In this document: positions 17,367 to 25,989 of the stretch, one piece after another | Numbering within the stretch: the stretch's first letter is position 1 | How the letters are laid out: each line of letters opens with the position of its first letter | Source: Rhodoferax sp. | GTDB lineage: Bacteria > Pseudomonadota > Gammaproteobacteria > Burkholderiales > Burkholderiaceae_C | NCBI RefSeq assembly: GCF_028688795.1 | Contig: NZ_JAQTXM010000019.1 | Span: 30,255 to 94,254 of the forward strand | Reading direction: 5' to 3' | Length of the DNA: 64,000 bases | Made by a program: the position numbers and the translations under genes | The notes under the pieces: generated by a model | Databases searched by the model: none | What the model saw: the letters and a program-made list of their open reading frames with translations, nothing else | What the model was told of the DNA's origin: nothing

Positions 17367-18058
17367 GCTGCCGCCTGTAACTCTAACAATTGGGCAGGTT
17401 TGTCGCCAATCGGCACCCGTTGGTGGCTGGTGAGCACAGCCAGGCCACCTTGAGCCAAGTGCCTGGCAATCAAATCTGCCAACATGTGAATGCCACCTTC
17501 GTCCATGGCCACATAGGGCTCGTCCAACACCCACAGGCGCGCGGGGCTGAGCGCCAGACGCGACAGGGCGACACGTCGTTTTTGGCCTTGCGACAAATGC
17601 CGCACCAATTGCTTGCTGCGCCCGCGCAGGCCAAAACGCGTCAACACGTCCTGGCGTTGCAGCTGGCTCGGCGCCAAACCACCCAGGGCTGCGGTGAAGC
17701 TCAGGTTTTCATCGACCGTCATGGATTCTTGCAGCGCGTTCAGGTGCCCGAGGTAACACAGGTCCTGACGATAGGCTTCCGGCTGTTTTTGAATCGGGGT
17801 TTGGTTCCACAAAATGCTGCCTTCATCAACAGAGGCCAAGCCACACACCATGCGGAGCAAACTTGTTTTGCCAACTCCGTTGGCGCCGGTCACATAAAGC
17901 CATTGGCCAGCCGCCAGCTCGCAGTTCACATCTTTAAAAAGCTGACGCCCACCCTTGGTGCAGCCAAGTTTGGAAAAAGACAGGGTGGGGGTGGTTTCCA
18001 AGGGCAGTGCGTTCGCAGAGACAAAAGTCAGATTATCTACGGCACGGCCCTGTGCCAT
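17363..18058 (-). CDS. ccmA: Heme exporter ATP-binding protein CcmA
   Basis: An ABC ATPase of 231 residues: Walker A TGANGVGKTS (around 56-65), signature LSQGQKRRVALSRL and Walker B LWVLDEPYVAMD, with the compact length typical of CcmA. ATP hydrolysis frees holo-CcmE from the CcmCDE complex. The first ~20 residues before LSFSKLGCTKGGRQLF are an extension not usual in the family, so the real start may be slightly downstream. It lies 13 bp after rquA. Confidence 0.94.
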   Translation of the reverse strand: MAQGRAVDNLTFVSANALPLETTPTLSFSKLGCTKGGRQLFKDVNCELAAGQWLYVTGANGVGKTSLLRMVCGLASVDEGSILWNQTPIQKQPEAYRQDLCYLGHLNALQESMTVDENLSFTAALGGLAPSQLQRQDVLTRFGLRGRSKQLVRHLSQGQKRRVALSRLALSPARLWVLDEPYVAMDEGGIHMLADLIARHLAQGGLAVLTSHQRVPIGDKPAQLLELQAAA

Positions 18059-18071
18059 GCTTAAGGCGGGA

Positions 18072-18815
18072 TTAACGCGTCATCAGCACTTTTTGATACA
18101 GGCCGCCGAAGTAAGTCTGCTTCTCGATGTGGGCCGGCGTGATGTCGGCGGGTAACCAGTCGGCAATTTCACCACGCCACAGGTCCATGGCAAACGGTTC
18201 CAGCGTGGTCAGGATCGGCACCATGATGTAGCGAAACGGGCTGCTGGCTTTGGGTCGGTGGTAATCGACAAACACGATTTTGCCGCCCGGTTTGGTGACG
18301 CGCAGCGCCTCGGCAATGGTCTGGCGGCGTACCTCGGCGGGTTGCTCGTGAAGCAGGAAAAACACCACCACGGTGTCCAGGCTGGCATCGGCAAACTGCA
18401 GGGCTGTGGAGTCTTGCTGCAAGACGCTCACCTGGGGATGTGGCCCCAGTTTGTTGTGCATGTTGGTGATCTGCACCGGCGCGATGTCAATCACGCTCAA
18501 ATGTGCATCGGGTGCCAGGCGGCGCACCACATGTTCGGTGAAATTGCCGTAAACGCAGGCCACCTGCAGCACTTGGCCGTGGATGACCTCGCCCATGTCC
18601 TGCAGCGCCAAGTCGCGTAGCTTTGCGAAATTGCCCCACAAAATCAGGTTGACCAGCCACTGTCGCTCGAACACGCGTACCGCATTGGGGTGCGTGTAGG
18701 CCCACCAGTAGGTTTTTTCGAGGTATTCAGGTACGGCTAGCGCGGGGACGAGACTGGCGCTGCGGGCAGCCAAAGAGGCGTCGCTTGTGACGACGCTGGT
18801 TTTGTCAAAAATCAT
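18072..18815 (-). CDS. rquA: Rhodoquinone biosynthesis methyltransferase-like protein RquA
   Basis: A 247-residue SAM-binding protein with the RquA hallmarks: YLEKTYWWAYTHPNAVR near the start, FERQWLVNLILWGNF, a motif I reading VACVYGNFT where ordinary methyltransferases have a Gly-rich GxGxG, FFLLHEQP, VDYHRP and a terminal YFGGLYQKVL. RquA converts ubiquinone to rhodoquinone, a low-potential quinone used in fumarate reduction and anaerobic electron flow. The family is known from Rhodospirillum and Rhodoferax. ATG 18815 is chosen; a TTG at 18890 would add 25 residues without similarity. It lies 13 bp upstream of ccmA on the same strand, so it probably heads the cytochrome c maturation operon. 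Confidence 0.87.
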   Translation of the reverse strand: MIFDKTSVVTSDASLAARSASLVPALAVPEYLEKTYWWAYTHPNAVRVFERQWLVNLILWGNFAKLRDLALQDMGEVIHGQVLQVACVYGNFTEHVVRRLAPDAHLSVIDIAPVQITNMHNKLGPHPQVSVLQQDSTALQFADASLDTVVVFFLLHEQPAEVRRQTIAEALRVTKPGGKIVFVDYHRPKASSPFRYIMVPILTTLEPFAMDLWRGEIADWLPADITPAHIEKQTYFGGLYQKVLMTR

Positions 18816-18935
18816 GGGTGCTTTGGTGGGTAGGCGAGCTGCCAATAGAGCAGTTGCATAAAACAGCGGCTCAATCCTAACCGAAATCAAAAAAAGCGCG
18901 CGATTGCCCCGCTTTGTTCCTGGGGTCAGAGGTAG

Positions 18936-19547
18936 CTATTTGAGCAAACCTTCAGCGCGCAAAGCGTCCTGTACCGCCGGACGTGCAGCGACACGGGCCA
19001 TGAACGCGTTTAAATTGGCTATGCCGGAGATGTCCACGTCCACATGTTTGCCCCAACCGGCCACCACAAAAAGGTAGGCATCGGCCACAGTGAAATGGTC
19101 ACCCATCAGATAAACCTTTCCGGCCAGTTCCCCATCTACCCAGTTCAAGCGCGACATCAGGCGGGTTTTGACGATTTCTTTGGCCTCAGCGGGCATGCCT
19201 GGTGTGAACAGGGGTGAGAAACCGCCTTTGTGTAGCTCTGTGCTGATGGTGTTGAGCCACTCTTGCAGTTTGTAACGCTCCCAGCTGCCGTTGGCCGGTG
19301 CCAATTGCTTGTCGGGCGCCTGGTCAGCGATGTATTGCACGATGGCCGGGCCTTCGCGCAACTGGCGTCCGTCATCCAGCACCAGCAGCGGTACATAGCC
19401 CAGTGGGTTGATGGTGTAGTAGTCGGTGCCATCGGGCAGCTTGTGGGTCTTGGTGGGCGCGGCAATGGCTTCAAAGGCCAGGCCAGATTCTTTGAGCACG
19501 ATGTGGGGCGACAGCGAGCAGGCGCCAGGGGAGTAGTAAAGCTTCAT
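18936..19547 (-). CDS. Beta-class glutathione S-transferase
   Basis: A 203-residue GST. An N-terminal thioredoxin-fold half (MKLYYSPGACSLSPHIVLKE, with Cys10 as the beta-class active-site cysteine; GYVPLLVLDDG cis-Pro loop; REGPAIVQYIAD) is followed by an all-helical half with the DHFTVADAYLF N-capping box. It conjugates or removes glutathione from electrophiles in the cytosol; the substrate is unknown. A single gene, 120 bp upstream of rquA's start on the same strand. Confidence 0.92.
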   Translation of the reverse strand: MKLYYSPGACSLSPHIVLKESGLAFEAIAAPTKTHKLPDGTDYYTINPLGYVPLLVLDDGRQLREGPAIVQYIADQAPDKQLAPANGSWERYKLQEWLNTISTELHKGGFSPLFTPGMPAEAKEIVKTRLMSRLNWVDGELAGKVYLMGDHFTVADAYLFVVAGWGKHVDVDISGIANLNAFMARVAARPAVQDALRAEGLLK

Positions 19548-19647
19548 GAATATCCTGTGAAAGTGTGTGTCAGGCCGACGTGGTTTGGCAAGCCATAAGG
19601 ATGCTAACGCTTGCGTCCCATCCGTGTCGGCGTGGGTTTATCGCACA

Positions 19648-19712
19648 TTTATATAGTTTATAGGCCTCCAGCCCTTTACCAATAAGCGCTAGTAGCTACT
19701 AGATTTATAGCT
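19648..19712. repeat. Comamonadaceae-type palindromic repeat, copy 3
   Basis: TTATATAGTTTATAGGCCTCCAGCCCTTTACCAATAAGCGCTAGTAGCTAC...TTTATAGC has AGCCCTTTACCAATAAGCGCTAGTAGCTA, the clearest consensus of the family in this window. It lies between the divergently read gst and FMN-reductase flanks, in an otherwise empty 196-bp gap. Confidence 0.72.
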
Positions 19713-19743
19713 TGCTTCAAGCTGAAGGCGGGTACGGAACCTG

Positions 19744-20322
19744 TCAGGGCTGGAGCCGTTTGGTTGCCCACAGCACCTGGCTGACCACCGAGCGCACACT
19801 CTCTGTGTGTTTGTCGCTCTGGAGTTGGCCATCGGCGTCAAACGCGCTGCCAGCTTGGCCCAGCGCAAACTGCTGCGGGGCCACCCAGCATTGCAAATTG
19901 CTCAGCAGGGGGCTGAGGTGCTCCAGTGAGCGCAAGCCACCTAGGCCGCCTGGCGATGCGGCCAACAGGCCCACCACTTTGCCAGCAAAGGGTTTGGTAC
20001 CTTGGCCCCAGGTGGCATCGCCTTTGACCGGGCTGGAAGCCCAGTCGATGGTGTTTTTCAGCAGGGCGGTGTAGCTGCCGTTGTATTCGGGTGAGCAGAT
20101 GATCCAGCCGGGGTGGTCAAACATGAGTTGCTTCAGGCGAATCACATCGGGCGGGGTGCCTTGGGCCTCCAGGTCGGCGTTGTACATTGGAATGTCCAGG
20201 CTGGAGAGTTCGAGCAGTGTGACTTTTGCACCGGCGTCTTCAGCGAGCTTGGCGGCCACTTTGGCCAGTTGGCGGTTGAAAGACTGGGCCCGGGTGCTGC
20301 CGGCAAAGATCAGAATGTTCAT
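19744..20322 (-). CDS. NAD(P)H-dependent FMN reductase
   Basis: A 192-residue flavodoxin-like reductase. The FMN phosphate loop is FAGSTRAQSFNRQLA near the N-terminus, and SPEYNGSYTALLKNTIDWAS is the isoalloxazine-binding SPEYN(G) motif of the ArsH/SsuE/chromate-reductase family. It reduces FMN, quinones or oxyanions with NAD(P)H; the physiological substrate cannot be told. ATG 20322; 21 bp after the phosphofructokinase stop on the same strand, possibly cotranscribed. Confidence 0.88.
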   Translation of the reverse strand: MNILIFAGSTRAQSFNRQLAKVAAKLAEDAGAKVTLLELSSLDIPMYNADLEAQGTPPDVIRLKQLMFDHPGWIICSPEYNGSYTALLKNTIDWASSPVKGDATWGQGTKPFAGKVVGLLAASPGGLGGLRSLEHLSPLLSNLQCWVAPQQFALGQAGSAFDADGQLQSDKHTESVRSVVSQVLWATKRLQP

Positions 20323-20343
20323 GGGGAGTGCGCCGTAGAGGGT

Positions 20344-21558
20344 TTATTTGCGCAGTACGCGCGCCACTGGGTTGTGGCGCAGGCGGAAGGCGTCAGGCAT
20401 GCCTGAACCCAGCAAGGGGCGCAGGTACATGCGAAAGGCATCGGTGACATCGGTGCCGCTGGCGGAAATGAACTCGTCTTCCATGGTGCGCGTCTTGCCG
20501 GCCACGTCGCCCAGCGGCAGCAACTCGTAATCCACCGAATAAAAGCCGGTGCGTTTGATGGCCACCGAGCCGTCGCGTCCACCCCACATGGCAAATTGCA
20601 CGGCCTTTTCACCCACTTCACGGGCTTCACGCTGGTCCACGTCAGACACACAACCAATGAACGAGCGCTGCAGGTAGCCAAAGGTGTCACCGCGCACGCG
20701 CTTGATTTTCAGCTTGGCCTTGATCTCTTCGCACAGCAAATCGGCCAGCGCGCCGTTGCCTGAGAGTTGCACATTGCCATGGGCGTCGTGTTCCATTTCT
20801 TTGGCCAGCAGAGCGGTGATGGGTGTGCCGCTGGCATCGTGAATGCCCTCGGACACGGCAATCACACAGCGGCCATAACGCTCGTAAGTGGCTTTCACAT
20901 CGGCCAAAAATTTGTTCAGGTCAAACACACGCTCGGGCAGGTAAATCAGGTGCGGGCCGTCGTCTGGAAACTTTTTACCCAAGGCAGATGCCGCCGTCAA
21001 AAAGCCGGCATGGCGACCCATCACCACGCCCACATAGACGCCGGGCAGTGCGGCGTTGTCCAGGTTGGCACCGGCAAAAGCTTGTGCCACGAAGCGGGCG
21101 GCGGATGGGAAACCGGGCGTGTGGTCGTTGCCCACCAGGTCGTTGTCGATGGTCTTGGGAATGTGAATGCAGCGTAGGTCGTAACTGGCGGCTTGCGCTT
21201 CTTCGCTGACGATGCGCACCGTGTCGCTGGAATCGTTGCCGCCAATGTAGAAAAAGTGGCCAATCTTGTGCGCCTGCAACACCTTGAAAATTTCGTGACA
21301 GTAAGCGGCGTCTGGTTTGTCGCGGGTTGAGCCCAGCGCGCTTGAGGGCGTGTTGGCCACCAATTCCAGGTTGTGGCTGGTTTCCTGGGTCAGGTCTACA
21401 AAGTTTTCATCGACGATGCCGCGCACGCCGTGCAGGGCGCCATAGATGTGACCGATCTGCCCGAAGCGGCGCGCTTCCAGCGCCACGCCCACGAGCGATT
21501 GGTTAATGACAGCGGTGGGGCCGCCACCCTGGGCGACAAGTATTTTTCCGGAGGCCAT
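20344..21558 (-). CDS. 6-phosphofructokinase, probably pyrophosphate-dependent
   Basis: A 404-residue PfkA-superfamily enzyme. QGGGPTAVINQS replaces the usual GGDxxG start, and IGGNDSSDT and IPKTIDND carry the Asp and Lys at positions that mark PPi-dependent rather than ATP-dependent enzymes (ATP types have GGDGS and PGTIDND). GRHAGFLT and SEGIHDASG are the substrate-binding blocks. It would phosphorylate fructose 6-phosphate reversibly with PPi. The frame runs 117 codons further upstream, but ATG 21558 with GGAGG-like purines (TCCGGAGGCC context) begins the homology. PPi use is inferred from motifs only. Confidence 0.88.
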   Translation of the reverse strand: MASGKILVAQGGGPTAVINQSLVGVALEARRFGQIGHIYGALHGVRGIVDENFVDLTQETSHNLELVANTPSSALGSTRDKPDAAYCHEIFKVLQAHKIGHFFYIGGNDSSDTVRIVSEEAQAASYDLRCIHIPKTIDNDLVGNDHTPGFPSAARFVAQAFAGANLDNAALPGVYVGVVMGRHAGFLTAASALGKKFPDDGPHLIYLPERVFDLNKFLADVKATYERYGRCVIAVSEGIHDASGTPITALLAKEMEHDAHGNVQLSGNGALADLLCEEIKAKLKIKRVRGDTFGYLQRSFIGCVSDVDQREAREVGEKAVQFAMWGGRDGSVAIKRTGFYSVDYELLPLGDVAGKTRTMEDEFISASGTDVTDAFRMYLRPLLGSGMPDAFRLRHNPVARVLRK

Positions 21559-21735
21559 GAGTGTGTGTCCTGTTTGATGAGTGAAAAATGGTGGATGAAT
21601 TGTGCCTTTGATGTAGCGCCATTTCCGGCGACAAGGCCCGTAGCAGCAGCTTTTTGGCTGCCCCGGTAAAATTACCCTCCTGATTGCACACCCCTGGCGA
21701 GCTGTTCTTGCCCCGCCATTTACCGATTGACCACC

Positions 21736-23778
21736 ATGCTTTATCCACAACATTTCGACGTGATCGTCGTTGGCGGCGGCCATGCCGGCACTGAGGCAGC
21801 GCTGGCCGCCGCCCGCATGGGTTGCAAAACCTTGCTGCTGAGCCACAACATTGAAACCTTGGGGCAAATGAGCTGCAACCCGTCGATTGGCGGCATCGGC
21901 AAAGGCCATCTGGTCAAGGAGGTCGATGCGCTCGGTGGTGCCATGGCGGCAGCTACCGATGAGGGCGGCATCCAGTTTCGCATTCTCAATTCTTCAAAAG
22001 GTCCGGCGGTGCGTGCCACCCGCGCCCAGGCCGATCGCATTTTGTACAAGGCAGCCATTCGCCGCCGACTGGAAAACCAGCCCAATCTATGGCTTTTTCA
22101 GCAAGCCGTGGATGACCTGATGGTTGAAGGCGACCGCGTGGTGGGGGCGGTGACGCAGGTCGGCATTCGGTTCAGTGGCAGCACGGTGGTGTTGACGGCC
22201 GGCACTTTTTTGGATGGCAAGATCCATGTGGGCATGAACAACTACGCGGCCGGGCGCGCTGGTGACCCGCCTGCGGTGTCATTGAGCGCACGCTTGAAAG
22301 AATTGAAGTTGCCGCAAGGTCGCCTTAAAACTGGCACGCCACCGCGCCTGGATGGCCGGTCGATCGACTTCAGTAAGTGCACCGAGCAGCCCGGCGACGG
22401 CATGCCCGGTGGCATGAGTCCGGTGGTGCCTGTGTTCAGCTTCATGGGCCGACCCGAGCAGCACCCTCAGCAAATGTCGTGTTGGATCACCCACACCAAC
22501 GAGCGCACCCACGACATCATTCGCAGCGGGTTCGACCGTAGCCCGATGTTCACCGGCAAGATTGAAGGCATTGGCCCGCGTTATTGCCCGAGCGTGGAAG
22601 ACAAGATCAATCGCTTTGCCGACAAAGACAGCCACCAGATTTTTCTGGAACCAGAAGGCTTGACCACCCACGAGTACTACCCCAATGGCATCAGCACCAG
22701 CTTGCCGTTTGACATTCAGTACGCGCTGGTGCGTTCCATGCCGGGGCTGGAAAACGCGCATATTTTGCGGCCTGGTTACGCCATCGAATACGACTACTTT
22801 GACCCGACCCAACTCAAAAACAGCTTCGAAACCAAGGTCATCAACGGCTTGTTTTTTGCCGGTCAGATCAACGGCACCACCGGTTATGAGGAGGCGGCTG
22901 CCCAAGGCTTATTTGCCGGCATTAACGCGGCGCTTCAGGTGAGGGCTGCGGGTGGTGGCAACGCAGCAGCCAGTGCCGCTGGTGCTATCTCGTTTGCCGG
23001 AGACACCTGGCTGCCAGCGCGCGACCAGGCTTACCTGGGTGTGCTGGTAGATGACCTGATCACCCAAGGCGTGACTGAGCCTTACCGCATGTTCACCAGC
23101 CGGGCTGAGTTCCGGCTGCAACTGCGTGAAGACAATGCCGATGCCCGCCTGACGGAAGTAGGGCGGCAACTGGGCTTGGTTGATGATGCCCGTTGGACGG
23201 CATTCAACCAGAAACGCGACGCTGTTTCACGTGAAACAGAACGCTTGCGCAGCATTTGGGTGAGCCCCAAAAACCTGGACATTGCTGAGGCGGAGCGGGT
23301 CCTTGGCAAAGCCATTGACCATGAATACAACCTAGCCGAATTGCTGCGCCGACCGGATGTGAACTACGAGTCCTTGATGTCTTTGAACGGTGGCAAATAC
23401 GCCACGGCTGAATTGCCGGTGGGTGTTTCACGTGAAACAGGTGTGCTGTCACCAGCCGCGGCGCTGGCCGCTTCGGTGATTGAGCAGGTTGAAATTGCTT
23501 CCAAATATTCGGGCTATATCACCCGCCAGAAAGACGATGTGGTGCGAGCCGCCCATTATGAAAACCTGCGGCTGCCGCAAGACCTGGATTACCTGCAAGT
23601 GACGGCCTTAAGCATTGAGGCGCGGCAAAAGTTGAACCGCCACAAGCCCGAGACCTTGGGCCAGGCCTCGCGCATCTCTGGCATCACACCGGCGAGTATT
23701 TCGCTGCTGACCATTCACCTGAAGAAAACCAAGTTCAAGGGGTTCGAGCGTGCGGTGTCTGAAAGTGCAGGGGTCTGA
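21736..23778 (+). CDS. mnmG: tRNA uridine-5-carboxymethylaminomethyl modification enzyme MnmG (GidA)
   Basis: A 680-residue FAD enzyme. [17 protein letters not shown] is the dinucleotide-binding loop, [16 protein letters not shown] and [10 protein letters not shown] are MnmG signatures, and the C-terminal helical domain binds MnmE and tRNA. With MnmE it installs cmnm5 at U34 of tRNAs. ATG 21736; a TTG at 21727 would add three residues. The gene contains two perfect parS sites within its coding sequence (23223 and 23424), and its stop overlaps the rsmG start (TGATG). Confidence 0.97.
   Translation: MLYPQHFDVIVVGGGHAGTEAALAAARMGCKTLLLSHNIETLGQMSCNPSIGGIGKGHLVKEVDALGGAMAAATDEGGIQFRILNSSKGPAVRATRAQADRILYKAAIRRRLENQPNLWLFQQAVDDLMVEGDRVVGAVTQVGIRFSGSTVVLTAGTFLDGKIHVGMNNYAAGRAGDPPAVSLSARLKELKLPQGRLKTGTPPRLDGRSIDFSKCTEQPGDGMPGGMSPVVPVFSFMGRPEQHPQQMSCWITHTNERTHDIIRSGFDRSPMFTGKIEGIGPRYCPSVEDKINRFADKDSHQIFLEPEGLTTHEYYPNGISTSLPFDIQYALVRSMPGLENAHILRPGYAIEYDYFDPTQLKNSFETKVINGLFFAGQINGTTGYEEAAAQGLFAGINAALQVRAAGGGNAAASAAGAISFAGDTWLPARDQAYLGVLVDDLITQGVTEPYRMFTSRAEFRLQLREDNADARLTEVGRQLGLVDDARWTAFNQKRDAVSRETERLRSIWVSPKNLDIAEAERVLGKAIDHEYNLAELLRRPDVNYESLMSLNGGKYATAELPVGVSRETGVLSPAAALAASVIEQVEIASKYSGYITRQKDDVVRAAHYENLRLPQDLDYLQVTALSIEARQKLNRHKPETLGQASRISGITPASISLLTIHLKKTKFKGFERAVSESAGV
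23223..23238. other. parS site 1 (inside mnmG)
   Basis: TGTTTCACGTGAAACA, the perfect 16-bp palindrome bound by chromosomal ParB. Site for ParB loading and spreading; cognate parA and parB lie 2-4 kb downstream. Confidence 0.95.
23424..23439. other. parS site 2 (inside mnmG)
   Basis: A second perfect TGTTTCACGTGAAACA, 201 bp after the first and in the same mnmG reading phase: both are translated as VSRET. The coding sequence accommodates the palindrome. Confidence 0.95.
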
Positions 23779-24449
23779 TGCAAACGCTCGAACCCAAACT
23801 GCGCGCCGGGTTGGCAGAACTAGACCTGGCTTTGAGTGACGCGCAAGTGGCAGCATTGCTGTCCTATTTGGCACTGATCCAGAAGTGGACCAAGGTCTAT
23901 AACCTGACGGCGGTGCGAGACCCTGACGAAATGCTCACGCACCATTTGCTCGACAGCTTAGCGGTGATTGCGCCGCTGCGCCGCCAGTTGGCGAGCCTGT
24001 CTTCAGATGCAAGTGTGGCGCCGCGTTTGCTGGATGTGGGCTCTGGTGCCGGCTTGCCCGGAGTGGTGATTGCCCTTTGTTGCCCGGACGTTCGGGTGGA
24101 TTGTGTCGACACGGTCGGTAAGAAGGCGGCGTTTATTCAACAGGCGGCCGTCACGCTCAAGCTGCCCAATCTGCGCGGCGTGCATGCCCGGGTTGAGCAG
24201 TTGACCGACAAATACCAGGTGGTCAGTTCGCGGGCCTTTGCCTCGTTGCTGGACTTTACCAACTGGTCACGCCAGGCATTGGCGGAGCAGGGTGTGTGGA
24301 TGGCGATGAAGGGCAAGCATCCTGCTGAAGAGTTGGCGGCGTTGCCGGCGGACGTTGATGTGTTTCACGTGGAACAACTTGTGGTGCCGGGCTTGGGGGC
24401 TGAGCGGTGTTTGCTTTGGCTGCGGCTCGCGGGGAGTCTGCGGGTTTAG
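23778..24449 (+). CDS. rsmG: 16S rRNA (guanine(527)-N7)-methyltransferase RsmG (GidB)
   Basis: A 223-residue SAM methyltransferase: WTKVYNLTAVRDPDEMLTHH is the RsmG signature, LLDVGSGAGLPGVVIAL is motif I and VVSSRAFASLLDF follows. It methylates G527 in the 530 loop of 16S rRNA. Loss in other bacteria gives low-level streptomycin resistance. Coupled to mnmG by TGATG. A near-perfect parS lies close to its 3' end. Confidence 0.96.
   Translation: MQTLEPKLRAGLAELDLALSDAQVAALLSYLALIQKWTKVYNLTAVRDPDEMLTHHLLDSLAVIAPLRRQLASLSSDASVAPRLLDVGSGAGLPGVVIALCCPDVRVDCVDTVGKKAAFIQQAAVTLKLPNLRGVHARVEQLTDKYQVVSSRAFASLLDFTNWSRQALAEQGVWMAMKGKHPAEELAALPADVDVFHVEQLVVPGLGAERCLLWLRLAGSLRV
24361..24376. other. parS-like site 3 (inside rsmG), one mismatch
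   Basis: TGTTTCACGTGGAACA differs from the perfect palindrome at one base. It encodes CFHVEQ-like residues in rsmG (FHVEQ). Probably a weaker ParB site. Confidence 0.8.
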
Positions 24450-24533
24450 TTATCTGGGTTCTGGCCTGGATCTGGATGCCTGCCGGTAACCTTGGTTTTT
24501 TCAATGTTGCAGTTAGCGAATGTTGAGGTTTGG

Positions 24534-24972
24534 CCCCACTCTCTCCCCAACCCTTTCTCGCCCCGCCGGGCGAGAAAGGGAGCTTAACAGCCGTATTTGG
24601 CCAACGCTTTTTACGGATGACGTGCAAGGCGTTTGGCCAACAAGAATTTTCAGGTGTTGCGCATTCTGCATGCGTAAGTACATAGTGGGCGCGATGAAGG
24701 TTTGTTGAGGCCCGACCCTGAAAGCGCTAACCGCCAACATTCAACACCACATCTCTTTGAATGCCACCCTTGGCCGTCGCTGCACCCCATGTCAAAACAA
24801 GGTGCTTTACTACCGACCACTCTCAATATCACTTTCCAAAGAGGGCCGGCAAACCCGCCGCCTACAAGCCAGACTGGCTGGTACGTCTCATCTAAAAACA
24901 CGCGACCAAATACGGCTGTTAGCTCCCTTTCTCGCCCGGCGGGGCGAGAAAGGGTTGGGGTGAGAGTGGGGG
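24534..24972. repeat. 439-bp element bounded by inverted REP-like arms
   Basis: The left arm 24534-24602 and right arm 24904-24972 are near-perfect reverse complements over about 65 bp. Each arm contains its own hairpin, CCCTTTCTCGCC / GGCGAGAAAGGG around a CCG core, next to a GTTGGGG-type flank and AGC(T)TAACAGCCGTATTTGG. The 300-bp interior has no gene. The layout resembles a pair of REP sequences in opposite orientation (BIME) or a MITE; flanking target duplications were not evident. Confidence 0.7.
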
Positions 24973-25098
24973 AAAGCCACGGCGTTGCCAAACCAAGCGC
25001 CCAAAGTCCGACCAAATAAGGCTTTCAAACAAGAGAGGGCCCAGACCTCTGGCGCAGCCAAAATTCAACGCGTTTCTGCCCAATTACACTAACGCCCA

Positions 25099-25114
25099 TG
25101 TTTCACGTGAAACA
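25099..25114. other. parS site 4 (upstream of parA)
   Basis: Perfect TGTTTCACGTGAAACA ending 32 bp before the parA start, so ParB bound here could also repress the parA-parB promoter (inference). Confidence 0.95.
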
Positions 25115-25146
25115 AGCCCCTAACCCTCCGAAAAAGTAAGCACCTC

Positions 25147-25923
25147 ATGGCCAAAATCTTCTGCATCGCCAACCAAAAGGGCGGCGTGGGTAAAACCACC
25201 ACCACGGTCAATTTGGCTGCAGGTTTGGCCAAGGCGGGGCAGCGGGTGTTGATGGTTGACCTGGACCCGCAGGGCAACGCCACCATGGGTTCGGGCGTGG
25301 ACAAACGCAAACTCGCGCTCACCGTGTATGACGTGTTGCTGGAATCAGCCTCAGTGGCCGAGGCCCGCGTGCAAAGCAGCAAGTTGGTGGATGCCGGTTG
25401 CAGTTATGACATTTTGGGTGCCAACCGCGAACTGGCTGGGGCTGAGGTTGAGATGGTTGAACTGGAGCGCCGTGAAAAGCGCCTTAAAACCGCGCTGGCC
25501 CAGGTCGATGCCGATTACGACTTTGTCCTGATTGACTGCCCGCCCAGCCTGTCGATGCTCACGCTCAATGGCCTGTGCTGCGCCAATGGCGTGATCGTGC
25601 CGATGCAGTGCGAATACTTTGCGCTCGAAGGTCTGGCTGATTTGGTCAACACCATCAAGCAAGTGCACGCCAACCTCAACAAAGACCTGGCCATCATCGG
25701 CCTGCTGCGTGTGATGTTTGACCCACGCATCACCTTGCAGCAGCAGGTGAGCGAGCAACTCAAGGCGCGTTTCGCCGACAAGGTGTTCAACACCGTGATT
25801 CCGCGTAATGTGCGCCTGGCGGAGGCGCCCAGCTACGGTGTGCCGGGCGTGGTGTTTGACCCCGCCAGCAAGGGTGCGCAGGCGTTTGTGGCGTTTGCCA
25901 AAGAGATGGTTGACCGCATTTAA
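25147..25923 (+). CDS. parA: Chromosome partitioning ATPase ParA (Soj)
   Basis: A 258-residue Par[19 protein letters not shown] is the deviant Walker A (11-18), VDLDPQGNATMGSG and VLIDCPPSLSMLTLNGL are the switch motifs, and RNVRLAEAPSYG is the conserved C-terminal block. No N-terminal HTH, as in chromosomal ParA/Soj. With ParB-parS it segregates origin regions. ATG 25147. A hydrolase gene separates it from parB. Confidence 0.97.
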   Translation: MAKIFCIANQKGGVGKTTTTVNLAAGLAKAGQRVLMVDLDPQGNATMGSGVDKRKLALTVYDVLLESASVAEARVQSSKLVDAGCSYDILGANRELAGAEVEMVELERREKRLKTALAQVDADYDFVLIDCPPSLSMLTLNGLCCANGVIVPMQCEYFALEGLADLVNTIKQVHANLNKDLAIIGLLRVMFDPRITLQQQVSEQLKARFADKVFNTVIPRNVRLAEAPSYGVPGVVFDPASKGAQAFVAFAKEMVDRI

Positions 25924-25986
25924 AAAATAATGCCAAATTGGCCTCTGGCCCCCGTGTTACCTGCGCTAACAGCTACTTAATTCATA
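25921..25986. repeat. Degenerate palindromic repeat, copy 4
   Basis: It starts at the parA stop: TAAAAAATAATGCCAAATTGGCCTCTGGCCCCCGTGTTACCTGCGCTAACAGCTACTTAATTCATAG. It keeps the GGCCTCTGGCCC arm and TGCGCTAACAGCTAC arm of the family but has lost the central AATAAG. Assignment is by overall layout. Confidence 0.5.
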
Positions 25987-25989
25987 GAC

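Larger units (their letters stand above)
24450..25146. other. Gene-free region between rsmG and parA
   Basis: No convincing gene in about 700 bp; open frames here lack ribosome sites and change phase across the inverted arms. It holds a large inverted-repeat element (24534-24972) and, near its end, a perfect parS just upstream of parA. Confidence 0.6.
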
